A stretch of 64,000 bases of DNA from Acidobacteriaceae bacterium (GTDB lineage Bacteria > Acidobacteriota > Terriglobia > Terriglobales > Acidobacteriaceae): positions 55,048 to 119,047 of the forward strand of contig PMAT01000090.1 in the NCBI GenBank assembly GCA_003152695.1, given 5' to 3'. The stretch's first letter is position 1. The number at the start of each line of letters is the position of its first letter. The position numbers and the translations under genes were made by a program. The notes beneath the pieces are model-generated. The model was given only the letters and a program-made list of their open reading frames with translations, made no database searches and was not told the DNA's origin. Positions 46,953 to 54,442 of this stretch are shown one piece after another.

Positions 46953-47579
46953 TCATTGAACCTTCCACGATTTGATGGTTAGTGTGGTATCAACCTTGCT
47001 GGAGTGGACAGGCTTGAAATACACGTACTTCACTGGGCCAACTCCCCGCGCATATGTTGTGAGGGATGCGATGTCGTTCGCTTCGTCAACTTCCCGCACA
47101 ATAGCGCAGTCGTCAAACGTGTGCTCTCCGACTGAACAGGCTTTTCCGGCGGAGATTACTTTTAAGGTGTCCGACTCGGAATTGGCTCGGAGGCTATGAG
47201 ACGTTGATCTCCATTGTTGTCCCTCGTGGAGGGGATTTTTCAGGACAAACCTGTCGGTATTATCTTCCAGAATGCCACCCTCCACCTCGGCGAGGTTCAG
47301 AGGCTCGTCACCTTCGGGGGGTGTCAGCCACAGGTGGTAGACCGGAACCCCATGAACGAGTTCTCTTTGTGTAACACTCCATTTAATGCTAGAGGCAGCG
47401 TTTGTAGAAGACCTGACAGATATGTACTGCCACTGATTACCGACGGATAAGGGAAAATAAGAGCTTCCGTTCTTGGTGTTGGATGGCTGAGTTTGCGACA
47501 ATGCTGTACCGGCAATACAACCGAGAAGAACAATGATCGCAATACACTGGCTGGAAAATATATTGCTAATTTTCGTCAT
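46953..47579 (-). CDS. Secreted hypothetical protein
   Basis: A 208-residue protein with a signal peptide (IAIIVLLGCIAGTALS, with a possible but weak lipobox LGC). The mature part starts with YFPLSVGNQWQY, a motif seen at the start of many secreted beta-rich proteins of unknown function, and goes on with VTQRELVHGVPVYHLWLTP and ACSVGEHTFDDCAIVREVDE with two Cys. No catalytic motif is visible. Base composition is clearly more AT-rich (about 48% GC) than that of the neighbours, which suggests transfer. Confidence 0.65.
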   Translation of the reverse strand: MTKISNIFSSQCIAIIVLLGCIAGTALSQTQPSNTKNGSSYFPLSVGNQWQYISVRSSTNAASSIKWSVTQRELVHGVPVYHLWLTPPEGDEPLNLAEVEGGILEDNTDRFVLKNPLHEGQQWRSTSHSLRANSESDTLKVISAGKACSVGEHTFDDCAIVREVDEANDIASLTTYARGVGPVKYVYFKPVHSSKVDTTLTIKSWKVQ

Positions 47580-47630
47580 AGGTGCCGAACCAACCGAATT
47601 ATTTTCGGCGCTAGGGTGCTCAACTGATCC

Positions 47631-48488
47631 CTAGCCCCTGCCTTCCCCAAACTTGTTGCCGCTCTCGAACATCTCGCGCAGCCCCGGCCCGCGCAGGTTC
47701 TCGCGCAGGTGCGCCAATTGCTGCTCGAAGCGAAGCAGTGCTTCCTCGATGTTCTGGCTGTTGGTTAACGCGATGTCGCGCCACATCGAGTAAGGGCTAC
47801 TCGCAATCCGCGTCATCTCCCGCAAAGCCCGGCCACCGATTTCCCTGATCGCTTCGTCGTCTCCCAGTTCATCGCGCAGGGTCGAAGCCAGCGCTGTCGC
47901 GATCATCTGCGGCAGGTGACTAATCCATGCGCACAGGCGGTCGTGCCGCTCCGGATCCAGCGCAACCACCTTTGCGCCTACCGATTTCAGCAACTCAATG
48001 TACTCTCGCTGCCGTTCCGTGTACTGCTGTTCGGCATTGATTGGCGTGATCAGCCATACCGCATCGCGAAACAGATCGGCATCCGCGTTCTCGATGCCGC
48101 CGTGTTCCTTGCCTGCCATGGGATGTCCGGGAAGCACGCGGATTCCCGCCTCCGCGCCGAATATCATGCGCGCGTGTTCCACGAACCGCAGCTTGGTACT
48201 ACCGGTGTCTGTAACCAGCGCGGAGGAGGGAAGTGTGGGAGCCAGCTTTTCGAAGGTGGAAAGTATGCCGCCAATCGGTGTGGCGAGGACCACGACATCG
48301 CAGCCTTGGGTCGCTTGTGTTACGTCAGGGTCTCCGCGATCGATTGCGCCACGGATGACCGCAGCATCCAGCACATCGGGCCGGTCGCAGCCAACTAGAA
48401 CTCCAGGGAATCCTTGCTGGCGAAGGGCAAGCCCAAACGAGCCGCCGATCAAGCCCGTTCCCACGATCGTGATCTGCCGAATTGCCAT
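47631..48488 (-). CDS. tyrA: Prephenate dehydrogenase
   Basis: 285 residues from ATG at 48488: the NAD-binding motif ITIVGTGLIGGSFGLALRQ at the start, VLATPIGGIL, VTDTGSTKL, LPGHPMAGKEHGGIENAD (with the conserved His) and a helical dimer domain. It turns prephenate into 4-hydroxyphenylpyruvate in tyrosine synthesis. A longer frame reaches back into the DAHP synthase gene, but its N-terminal part is a shadow of that gene. It starts 8 bp behind the DAHP synthase stop. Last gene of the aromatic cluster. Confidence 0.92.
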   Translation of the reverse strand: MAIRQITIVGTGLIGGSFGLALRQQGFPGVLVGCDRPDVLDAAVIRGAIDRGDPDVTQATQGCDVVVLATPIGGILSTFEKLAPTLPSSALVTDTGSTKLRFVEHARMIFGAEAGIRVLPGHPMAGKEHGGIENADADLFRDAVWLITPINAEQQYTERQREYIELLKSVGAKVVALDPERHDRLCAWISHLPQMIATALASTLRDELGDDEAIREIGGRALREMTRIASSPYSMWRDIALTNSQNIEEALLRFEQQLAHLRENLRGPGLREMFESGNKFGEGRG

Positions 48489-48496
48489 GGCCCGAC

Positions 48497-49516
48497 CTAC
48501 CCTATCGTCCGCCCTACCGCCGGAGCAATCATCCGCAACTGCTCCATCAGTTCGGAAAACTGTTGCGGATACAGCGACTGCGCGCCATCCGACAGCGCCT
48601 CGTCGGGTGACGGATGCACCTCGATCAGCAAGGCATCGGCCCCGGCGGCCACTGAGGCGCACGCCATGGGCGCAACTTTGTCGCGCAATCCGGTCCCATG
48701 CGAAGGGTCGGAGGTGATCGGCAAGTGCGATAACTTGTGCACAATGGGAATCGCCGATATGTCGAGCGTGTTGCGGGTGTAGGTCTCGAAGGTGCGAATG
48801 CCGCGTTCGCACAGGATGACCTGGTAGTTGCCCCCGGACAGGATGTACTCGGCCGAGAGCAGCATCTCCTCGATGGTGGCCGCGATGCCGCGCTTCAGCA
48901 GTACCGGTTTGCGTGCTTTGCCCAATTCGCGCAGCAGGTTGAAGTTCTGCATGTTGCGCGCGCCAACCTGGAAGATGTCAATGTAAGGCAGCATGAGTTC
49001 GATCTGCGAGATCTCCATGACCTCGCTGATGACCGCCATGCCGTAGCGATCGCCGCCTTCGCGCAGCAACTTCAAGGCCTCAAGTCCGAGTCCCTGAAAA
49101 CTGTACGGCGAGCTGCGCGGCTTGAAGGCACCGCCACGCAGGACCTTGGCGCCGGACTTGCCCACCGCCTCGGCCGCAGCAAACAATTGCTCCTGCGATT
49201 CCACTGAGCAGGGGCCGGCCATGACAACCACTTCTTTGCCGCCGATCTCGGTCCCGTTGGGAAGCTTGACGACGGTATCGTGCTCATGGAACTGGCGCCC
49301 TGCGAGCTTGTAGGGAGCGCTGATACGGTGCACGCGCTCCACGCCTGCCAGCACCTCGAGGTCACGCGTGTCAAAGTCGATACGCTTGCCCACCGCGGCA
49401 AGCACACTCTGCCGCGCACCGGTAGTGCGATGCACAGCAAAGCCCATCCTCATCAGGTGATCGGTCACCCGCTGGATCTGGTCTTCGCTGGCATGTTCCA
49501 ACATCGCAACAATCAT
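48497..49516 (-). CDS. aroF: 3-deoxy-7-phosphoheptulonate synthase (type I-beta, with ferredoxin-like domain)
   Basis: A 339-residue enzyme. The first ~75 residues form the ferredoxin-like regulatory domain (MIVAMLEHASEDQIQRVTDHL); the barrel follows with VVMAGPCSVESQEQLFAAAEAVGKSGAKVLRGGAFKPR (in parts), PVLLKRGIAATIEEML, ILCERGIRTFETYTRNTLD and the metal/substrate motifs DPSHGTG and EVHPSPDEALSDG. It catalyses the first step of the shikimate pathway; the N-terminal domain of this type confers feedback control by Tyr or Phe/prephenate. It lies between chorismate mutase and tyrA. Confidence 0.94.
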   Translation of the reverse strand: MIVAMLEHASEDQIQRVTDHLMRMGFAVHRTTGARQSVLAAVGKRIDFDTRDLEVLAGVERVHRISAPYKLAGRQFHEHDTVVKLPNGTEIGGKEVVVMAGPCSVESQEQLFAAAEAVGKSGAKVLRGGAFKPRSSPYSFQGLGLEALKLLREGGDRYGMAVISEVMEISQIELMLPYIDIFQVGARNMQNFNLLRELGKARKPVLLKRGIAATIEEMLLSAEYILSGGNYQVILCERGIRTFETYTRNTLDISAIPIVHKLSHLPITSDPSHGTGLRDKVAPMACASVAAGADALLIEVHPSPDEALSDGAQSLYPQQFSELMEQLRMIAPAVGRTIG

Positions 49517-49518
49517 GA

Positions 49519-49612
49519 ATTAGCCTTTAGCACTTAGCATTTAGCCTTTAGCAATCTGAACTAAATTGTCACCGTTCACGAGGTTTCAAAACTAACCACT
49601 AGCCACTAATCA
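49519..49612. repeat. TTAGCA and ACTAA short repeats in the aromatic cluster
   Basis: A run of TTTAGCACTTAGCATTTAGC-like words (49519-49553) is followed by a CTAACCACTAGCCACTAATC-like stretch (49592-49612). They fill the gap between the DAHP synthase start and the chorismate mutase stop and reach into the latter. Confidence 0.55.
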
Positions 49613-49890
49613 TTCTCCGCTTCGGGAGCCATCTCTTCGCGCTGAATCTGCCGCATCACATCCACCAGGCGCTCGTACACCTGGCGCAGTTGCACGTCGG
49701 ACAAGGGCCCCGCGTTGGCGCGCGCGATGTTCTGGAAAATGATCCGCTCGCGGTCCGGCTCATAAATGGGCATGGCTGAGTCGCGCTTGAGCCTGCCGAT
49801 TTCGTGCGCGCATTGGGCCCGCTCGTTCATCAGCCGCACCAGTTGGCGGTCAAGATCGTCGATCTTCTGGCGCCAATCCTCGATGTCCAT
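49606..49890 (-). CDS. Chorismate mutase (AroQ type)
   Basis: 94 residues from ATG at 49890: the three-helix AroQ fold with IDDLDRQLVRLMNERAQCAHEIGRLKR and YEPDRERIIFQNI, containing the catalytic Arg and Lys residues. It converts chorismate to prephenate. The frame extends upstream to 49926, but the ATG at 49890 with AAAAAGG before it gives the usual length. It lies between trpA and the DAHP synthase gene, so trp, chorismate mutase and tyr genes share one direction. Confidence 0.9.
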   Translation of the reverse strand: MDIEDWRQKIDDLDRQLVRLMNERAQCAHEIGRLKRDSAMPIYEPDRERIIFQNIARANAGPLSDVQLRQVYERLVDVMRQIQREEMAPEAEND

Positions 49891-49928
49891 GGCCTTTTTG
49901 CCTCGTGATACTGCGCAGTGCCGCAACC

Positions 49929-50711
49929 CTAACTTTTGCCCACGGCCTCCTGCGCTGTTCCGGTCAGGGAAGACAGGAATTCTGACACCGCCGCGGCTTC
50001 CTGCCCAGGATTTTGTTCGATGCGCTGCACAATCGCGCTTCCCACCACAGCCGCGTCGGCGAAACCCCCGACCTCGGCGAATTGTTCGGGAGTCGAAACT
50101 CCAAAGCCGACGGCGATCGGCAACTTGGTGTGAACTCTCAGCCGTTCGACTAACGAGCGCGCGTCACCCGCAAGCTCTTGCCGCGCACCGGTAATGCCGG
50201 TGCGCGAGATCGCATACACGAATCCGCGCGAATGTTTGGCGACATCGCGCAGGCGCTTTTCCGGGCTGGTGGGAGCCGCCAGAAACACGGGTGCGAGTTT
50301 GTGCGCCTTCATAGCGCGCAGATATTCTGCGGCCTCTTCCACTGGAAGGTCGGTGACCAGAGCGCCGTCCACGCCAGCCTCGGCGGCGGCCGCACAAAAC
50401 TTATCCAGCCCAAACTGCAAAATGGGATTGAGGTACGAGAAGATAATCAATCCCGCATTCGACTGCTGCCGCAGTTGCTTTGCGACTTCCAGGACGCCGA
50501 TCAGGTTGGTCCCATGTTGCAGCGCTCGCTCGCTGGCGCGCTGGATCACCGGGCCGTCGGCGACGGGATCGCTGAAGGGCACGCCTAGCTCGATCACATC
50601 TGCGCCCGCGCGAATCGCCGCCAAAGCCACCTCGCGTGATACGTCGAGGGTGGGGTCGCCGCAGGTGATGTAAGCGACCAGCCCCGGCCGTTGCTTGAAG
50701 TGGATTGCCAA
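49929..50711 (-). CDS. trpA: Tryptophan synthase alpha chain
   Basis: A 260-residue TIM barrel: GLVAYITCGDPTLDVSREVA, catalytic Glu and Asp in ADVIELGVPFSDPVADGPVIQ, and GFVYAISRTGITGARQEL near the phosphate site. It splits indole-glycerol phosphate; indole goes through the channel to TrpB. It is separated from trpB by 194 bp that contain the 19-bp tandem repeats, whereas these genes are usually adjacent. Confidence 0.94.
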   Translation of the reverse strand: MAIHFKQRPGLVAYITCGDPTLDVSREVALAAIRAGADVIELGVPFSDPVADGPVIQRASERALQHGTNLIGVLEVAKQLRQQSNAGLIIFSYLNPILQFGLDKFCAAAAEAGVDGALVTDLPVEEAAEYLRAMKAHKLAPVFLAAPTSPEKRLRDVAKHSRGFVYAISRTGITGARQELAGDARSLVERLRVHTKLPIAVGFGVSTPEQFAEVGGFADAAVVGSAIVQRIEQNPGQEAAAVSEFLSSLTGTAQEAVGKS

Positions 50712-50729
50712 ATTGCTCCTAGTTCACTC

Positions 50730-50843
50730 TGTCATTCCTGGTTTGTTCTGTCATCACAAGCCTAAACTGTCACCTTCAGCATCTTCTGTCATTTCTGGCT
50801 TTCTCTGTCACTCTTCGCTTATTTTGTCATCCTGAGCGAAAGC
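50730..50843. repeat. Six tandem copies of a degenerate 19-bp repeat
   Basis: TGTCA starts at 50730, 50749, 50768, 50787, 50806 and 50825, exactly 19 bp apart. The units share about TGTCATYCYTGGCTTTYTC; the last one (TGTCATCCTGAGCG) is identical to the end of the palindromic element at 7949. It lies between trpB and trpA. Spacing of near two helical turns could present binding sites on one face. Confidence 0.8.
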
Positions 50844-50905
50844 GGCCAGTTGTTGGCCGCCGGAGTCGAAGGACCCCCTATAGCCGCTCGCCGCAAGGTC
50901 TGCCC

Positions 50906-52159
50906 TCAGAACGCCACGTTCTCCCGCAAAATCCCAATATCTTTGTCACCGCGCCCGGACACGTTCACGATCACGATGTCCGACTTGTCCATCTTCGGCG
51001 CGCGCTTGATGCACTCGGCAATCGCGTGCGCCGACTCCAACGCGGGAATGATGCCCTCCATCCGCGCCAGCCTGAGGCAGGCGTCGAGCGCCTCCTGATC
51101 GCTGGCCGACACATATTCCGCGCGCCCCTGATCGTGCAGCCAGGCATGCTCGGGACCGATCGCCGGGTAATCGAGCCCGGCCGACACCGAGTGCGTCAAT
51201 GCGATTTGCCCGGCCAAGTCCTGCAAGACATAAGAGTACGTCCCCTGCAGCACGCCCGGCCCGCCGCCGTCGAAGCGGGCCGCGTGCTCTCCCAGCGAGT
51301 GGCCGCGCCCGCCAGCTTCCACGCCAATCAGTCTCACTTCGCGGTCCTTGATGAATTCGTAGAACACGCCAATCGCATTCGAGCCGCCTCCCACGCACGC
51401 GATGACCGCCGAAGGCAGCCGGCCTTCAGCCTTGAGCACCTGTTTGCGGGCTTCCTGGCCGATGACGCGATGGAAGTCGCGCACCATCGTCGGATAAGGA
51501 TGCGCTCCCAACACACTGCCCAGAAGGTAATGCGTGGTGCGGACATTGGTCACCCAGTCGCGCATGGCTTCGTTGATAGCGTCCTTCAAAGTGCGCGAAC
51601 CCGAGTCCACGCCGCGCACCTCGGTGCCCAGCAGCTTCATGCGGAAGACGTTCAGCTCCTGCCGCCGCATGTCTTCCGTCCCCATGTAAACCACGCACTC
51701 CATACCGAAGAGCGCGCACACGGTTGCGGTCGCGACCCCGTGCTGGCCGGCGCCAGTTTCGGCGATGATGCGATGTTTGCCCATGCGTCGCGCCAGCAGC
51801 GCCTGCCCGATGCAGTTGTTGATCTTGTGCGCCCCGGTGTGCAGCAGGTCTTCCCGCTTGAGATAGATCCTGGCGCCGCCAAGCTGCTGGGTGAGCCGCT
51901 CGGCCAGGAACAGCGGTGTCGGACGGCCCGCGAAATCGGCTAGCAGGCGGTGGAACTCGTCGCGAAATGCCTTGTCTTTGCGTGCCACGGCATAGGCAGT
52001 CTCGAGTTCCTGCAACGCCGCCATCAAGGTCTCAGGAACGTAGCGCCCGCCGTAGGAACCAAATCGTCCACGGACGGCACGTACACGTAGCTGTTTGTCC
52101 GGCTTGCCGAGCGCTGGATTAGCCTCGGAATTCTGCGCGTTGCTGGTTGTTTCTTCCAT
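50906..52159 (-). CDS. trpB: Tryptophan synthase beta chain
   Basis: 417 residues from ATG at 52159: [22 protein letters not shown], the PLP lysine in [37 protein letters not shown] and the phosphate-binding [13 protein letters not shown]. It joins indole and serine to tryptophan. The frame is open further upstream within trpF, but those residues are a shadow. About 25 residues ([20 protein letters not shown]) precede the usual start, a poorly conserved extension. It lies 8 bp behind trpF. Confidence 0.94.
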   Translation of the reverse strand: MEETTSNAQNSEANPALGKPDKQLRVRAVRGRFGSYGGRYVPETLMAALQELETAYAVARKDKAFRDEFHRLLADFAGRPTPLFLAERLTQQLGGARIYLKREDLLHTGAHKINNCIGQALLARRMGKHRIIAETGAGQHGVATATVCALFGMECVVYMGTEDMRRQELNVFRMKLLGTEVRGVDSGSRTLKDAINEAMRDWVTNVRTTHYLLGSVLGAHPYPTMVRDFHRVIGQEARKQVLKAEGRLPSAVIACVGGGSNAIGVFYEFIKDREVRLIGVEAGGRGHSLGEHAARFDGGGPGVLQGTYSYVLQDLAGQIALTHSVSAGLDYPAIGPEHAWLHDQGRAEYVSASDQEALDACLRLARMEGIIPALESAHAIAECIKRAPKMDKSDIVIVNVSGRGDKDIGILRENVAF

Positions 52160-52167
52160 GGTCTCTT

Positions 52168-52836
52168 CTACCGCAATGCTGTCTGGGTTTGACGCGCTGC
52201 CCCGACGAAGCTGCGCAGTTTGGCTTCGTCCTTCCTTCCCACTTCGCGCTCGACGCCCGAAACCACATCCACTCCCCAGGGCGCAAACAAGCGGATCGCC
52301 TCGGCGACATTTTCGGGATTCAAGCCTCCTGCGATGATCACGGGCATTTGTGCGCGAACGCGGGCCACAATCGGCGCAGCGGCGGTCCAATCGAAGGTTT
52401 GCCCTGTCCCGCCTCGCTGACTCGGCGAGCCCGCGTCCAGAAGCATCGCGTCAATGCTCTGGCGCGATCGCAGATAATCGTTCAGGCTGTCTGGCGAATT
52501 CAGTAACTCTCGCGCTTGCAGCGTCTTGATAATCTTGCGTTGTCCGACCGCCTGCCGATATTCCTGCATCTGGTCCGCCGGTTCATCGCCGTGAAGCTGG
52601 ACCCCGGTCAATCCGGCCCGCTCGGCAACCTCGGCGACCTGGGCGGGTGTTTGGTTCACGAAAACGCCGATCTTATCAATGTCGTCGGTCAGGCTGGAGA
52701 TGATCTCCGCCGCCTGGTCAATTTCGATTCGCCGCGAACTCGGCGCAAAGATGAACCCCAAAGCATCGGCTCCGGCGGCCAGGCTGGCCTGCGCGTCGGG
52801 CAAATTCGTGATTGCGCAAATCTTTATCCAGATCAT
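52168..52836 (-). CDS. trpF: Phosphoribosylanthranilate isomerase
   Basis: A 222-residue TIM barrel: [34 protein letters not shown] (in parts) with the catalytic Cys7, [20 protein letters not shown] with the catalytic Asp, and [15 protein letters not shown]. The usual KICGIT reads KICAIT here; the Cys is kept. It isomerises phosphoribosylanthranilate in tryptophan synthesis. Its start overlaps trpC by 4 bp. Confidence 0.93.
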   Translation of the reverse strand: MIWIKICAITNLPDAQASLAAGADALGFIFAPSSRRIEIDQAAEIISSLTDDIDKIGVFVNQTPAQVAEVAERAGLTGVQLHGDEPADQMQEYRQAVGQRKIIKTLQARELLNSPDSLNDYLRSRQSIDAMLLDAGSPSQRGGTGQTFDWTAAAPIVARVRAQMPVIIAGGLNPENVAEAIRLFAPWGVDVVSGVEREVGRKDEAKLRSFVGAARQTQTALR

Positions 52837-53633
52837 CGGGCTGCGACCGCCTGCGCCAGCAGCGCCTGCAATGCCCCGCCCGGACGCGGCGCGCGCATGA
52901 GCGATTCGCCAATCAGAAACGCATCGTAGCCGGCGTCTTGCAGGCGGGCAATGTCATCACCAGTTTCGATACCGCTCTCAGCGACTTTAACCACGCCGGG
53001 AGGCATCAACTCGGCCAGTTGGAGCGAAGTATTCAGGTCAACTCGAAAAGTATGTAGGTCCCGGTTGTTGATCCCAATCGTGTCGCAGCCGGCGTCGAGG
53101 GCGCGTTGCAACTCCACGCCGTCATGCACCTCGCAGAGCACATCGAGTTGCAGTTCAACCGCCCGGCGGTGCAGATTGGCCAGTTCATTCTGCGGGAGGG
53201 CGGCAACGATGAGCAGCACGGCATCGGCGCGATGCGCCCGCGCTTCCAGCAACTGGAACTCGTCGATGATGAAGTCTTTCCGCAGGCAGGGCAGTCGGGT
53301 CGCTTGCGAGGCGATCTCCAGATTCTGCAGCGAGCCCTGAAAGAACCGTTCATTGGTCAACACGGAGAGGGCTGCGGCTCCGGCTTTTTCCAATTCTCGG
53401 GCCAGTTCGGCCACCGGGAAATCCGCGCGAATCAGCCCCTTCGACGGCGACGCCTTCTTCAATTCTGCGATCACCGCAATGCCCGACTTGGCCGCCCTTC
53501 GCAAACCGTGGCGGAACCCGCGCGGCCGATGCTGCTCGACCGCCTGGCTAAGCACCCGGCGATCGGCCGAAGTCTTGGCGGCGGCAACTCGCTCGCGGGT
53601 GGCGGCGACGATCTCTTCCAGCTTGCTGGGCAT
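52833..53633 (-). CDS. trpC: Indole-3-glycerol phosphate synthase
   Basis: 266 residues from ATG at 53633 (MPSKLEEIVAATRERVAAAK): AVIAELKKASPSKGLI, VLTNERFFQGSLQNL, LRKDFIIDEFQLLEARAHRADAVLLI (in parts) and GINNRDLHTFRVDL, with the catalytic Lys residues of the (CdRP to IGP) ring closure. Minus strand TATACT lies twelve bases before the ATG, so the leader would be very short. First gene of the cluster; trpE, trpG and trpD are not in the window. Confidence 0.93.
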   Translation of the reverse strand: MPSKLEEIVAATRERVAAAKTSADRRVLSQAVEQHRPRGFRHGLRRAAKSGIAVIAELKKASPSKGLIRADFPVAELARELEKAGAAALSVLTNERFFQGSLQNLEIASQATRLPCLRKDFIIDEFQLLEARAHRADAVLLIVAALPQNELANLHRRAVELQLDVLCEVHDGVELQRALDAGCDTIGINNRDLHTFRVDLNTSLQLAELMPPGVVKVAESGIETGDDIARLQDAGYDAFLIGESLMRAPRPGGALQALLAQAVAAR

Positions 53634-53807
53634 GAGCGTAGCAAGAGTATAACCGCTGAAGACGGTCGATGGTTCGGTAGCAACCGGTCTTCCCGTCATG
53701 CCTGGCACGATCAAGTTCTGTTGCCGTACCCAGCCACGCTTCCGCTTGACTTACTTCTCGCTCTCCACTACTGTCTGCCTGAAATCGAAACCAAAGGAGG
53801 ACTGGCC

Positions 53808-54257
53808 ATGCGCCCGACGGGAATTGTCCTGATTGCGCTGTATCACTTTGGTAGCGCGTTGTTCCTGGTGTGTCTTGCTGTTTCGCTGGTCATTGGCGGC
53901 AGCTTTGTCGGCGCAATGTTCGGCGCGGGTCACGAGAACGCCATCGGTGGCTTGAGCATTGGCTTTCTAATTGGGATAGTCGGGGCTGTGTTCTTCGTGG
54001 TCTTCGCGCTTATCGCCGCCGTCGCTGGTTACGGAATCTGGAGCCTGCGCGAGTGGGGTCGCGTTCTATCCATCGGGCTGGCCGTCATCGCGCTGCTGTT
54101 TTCTCTTCCCGGACTGTTCCTCATGGGACTCCATTTGAGCCTATTTTTCGGCGGCTTTCGCCTGTTCCGAATTGCCATCGGCGTCTTCATTATCTGGTAC
54201 CTGATGCAGCCGCGGATCAGAGTTCTCTTTCAAAAGCCCGCACCCCCGAGCGCCTGA
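53808..54257 (+). CDS. Small membrane protein
   Basis: A 149-residue protein with four membrane helices (GIVLIALYHFGSALFLVCLAV, IGFLIGIVGAVFFVVFALIAA, VLSIGLAVIALLFSLPGLFLM, FRLFRIAIGVFIIWYLM) and a basic C-terminus. AAAGGAGG lies seven bases before the ATG. It resembles the DUF2127-like or YkvI-like small membrane proteins only in general form; no function can be given. Divergent from trpC. Confidence 0.7.
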   Translation: MRPTGIVLIALYHFGSALFLVCLAVSLVIGGSFVGAMFGAGHENAIGGLSIGFLIGIVGAVFFVVFALIAAVAGYGIWSLREWGRVLSIGLAVIALLFSLPGLFLMGLHLSLFFGGFRLFRIAIGVFIIWYLMQPRIRVLFQKPAPPSA

Positions 54258-54315
54258 TCACCTTGGCCGGAGTTGCTGGGTGGGGTCACTCCCCTGATTC
54301 CGTCCTCTTTCGCGC

Positions 54316-54343
54316 TTGTGCCGGGTCTTTCCACCCCTATAAT
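54316..54343 (+). promoter_or_regulatory. Probable promoter of the amidase gene
   Basis: TTGTGC (54316-54321), 16 bp, TATAAT (54338-54343), about 100 bp before the start codon. Confidence 0.5.
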
Positions 54344-54442
54344 TAAGGTGCTCTGGACGACAAAGGCTCCGCCGGATCGCACCTGGCCGTAGCCGCGCTG
54401 AGATCGCGGCTGTGGTACGCGGGTATCCGGAAGCATGTCCCT

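Noticed and set aside
50730-50843. CRISPR array
   Set aside because: The period is only 19 bp, there are no spacers between repeats, the units are degenerate and no cas gene is nearby.
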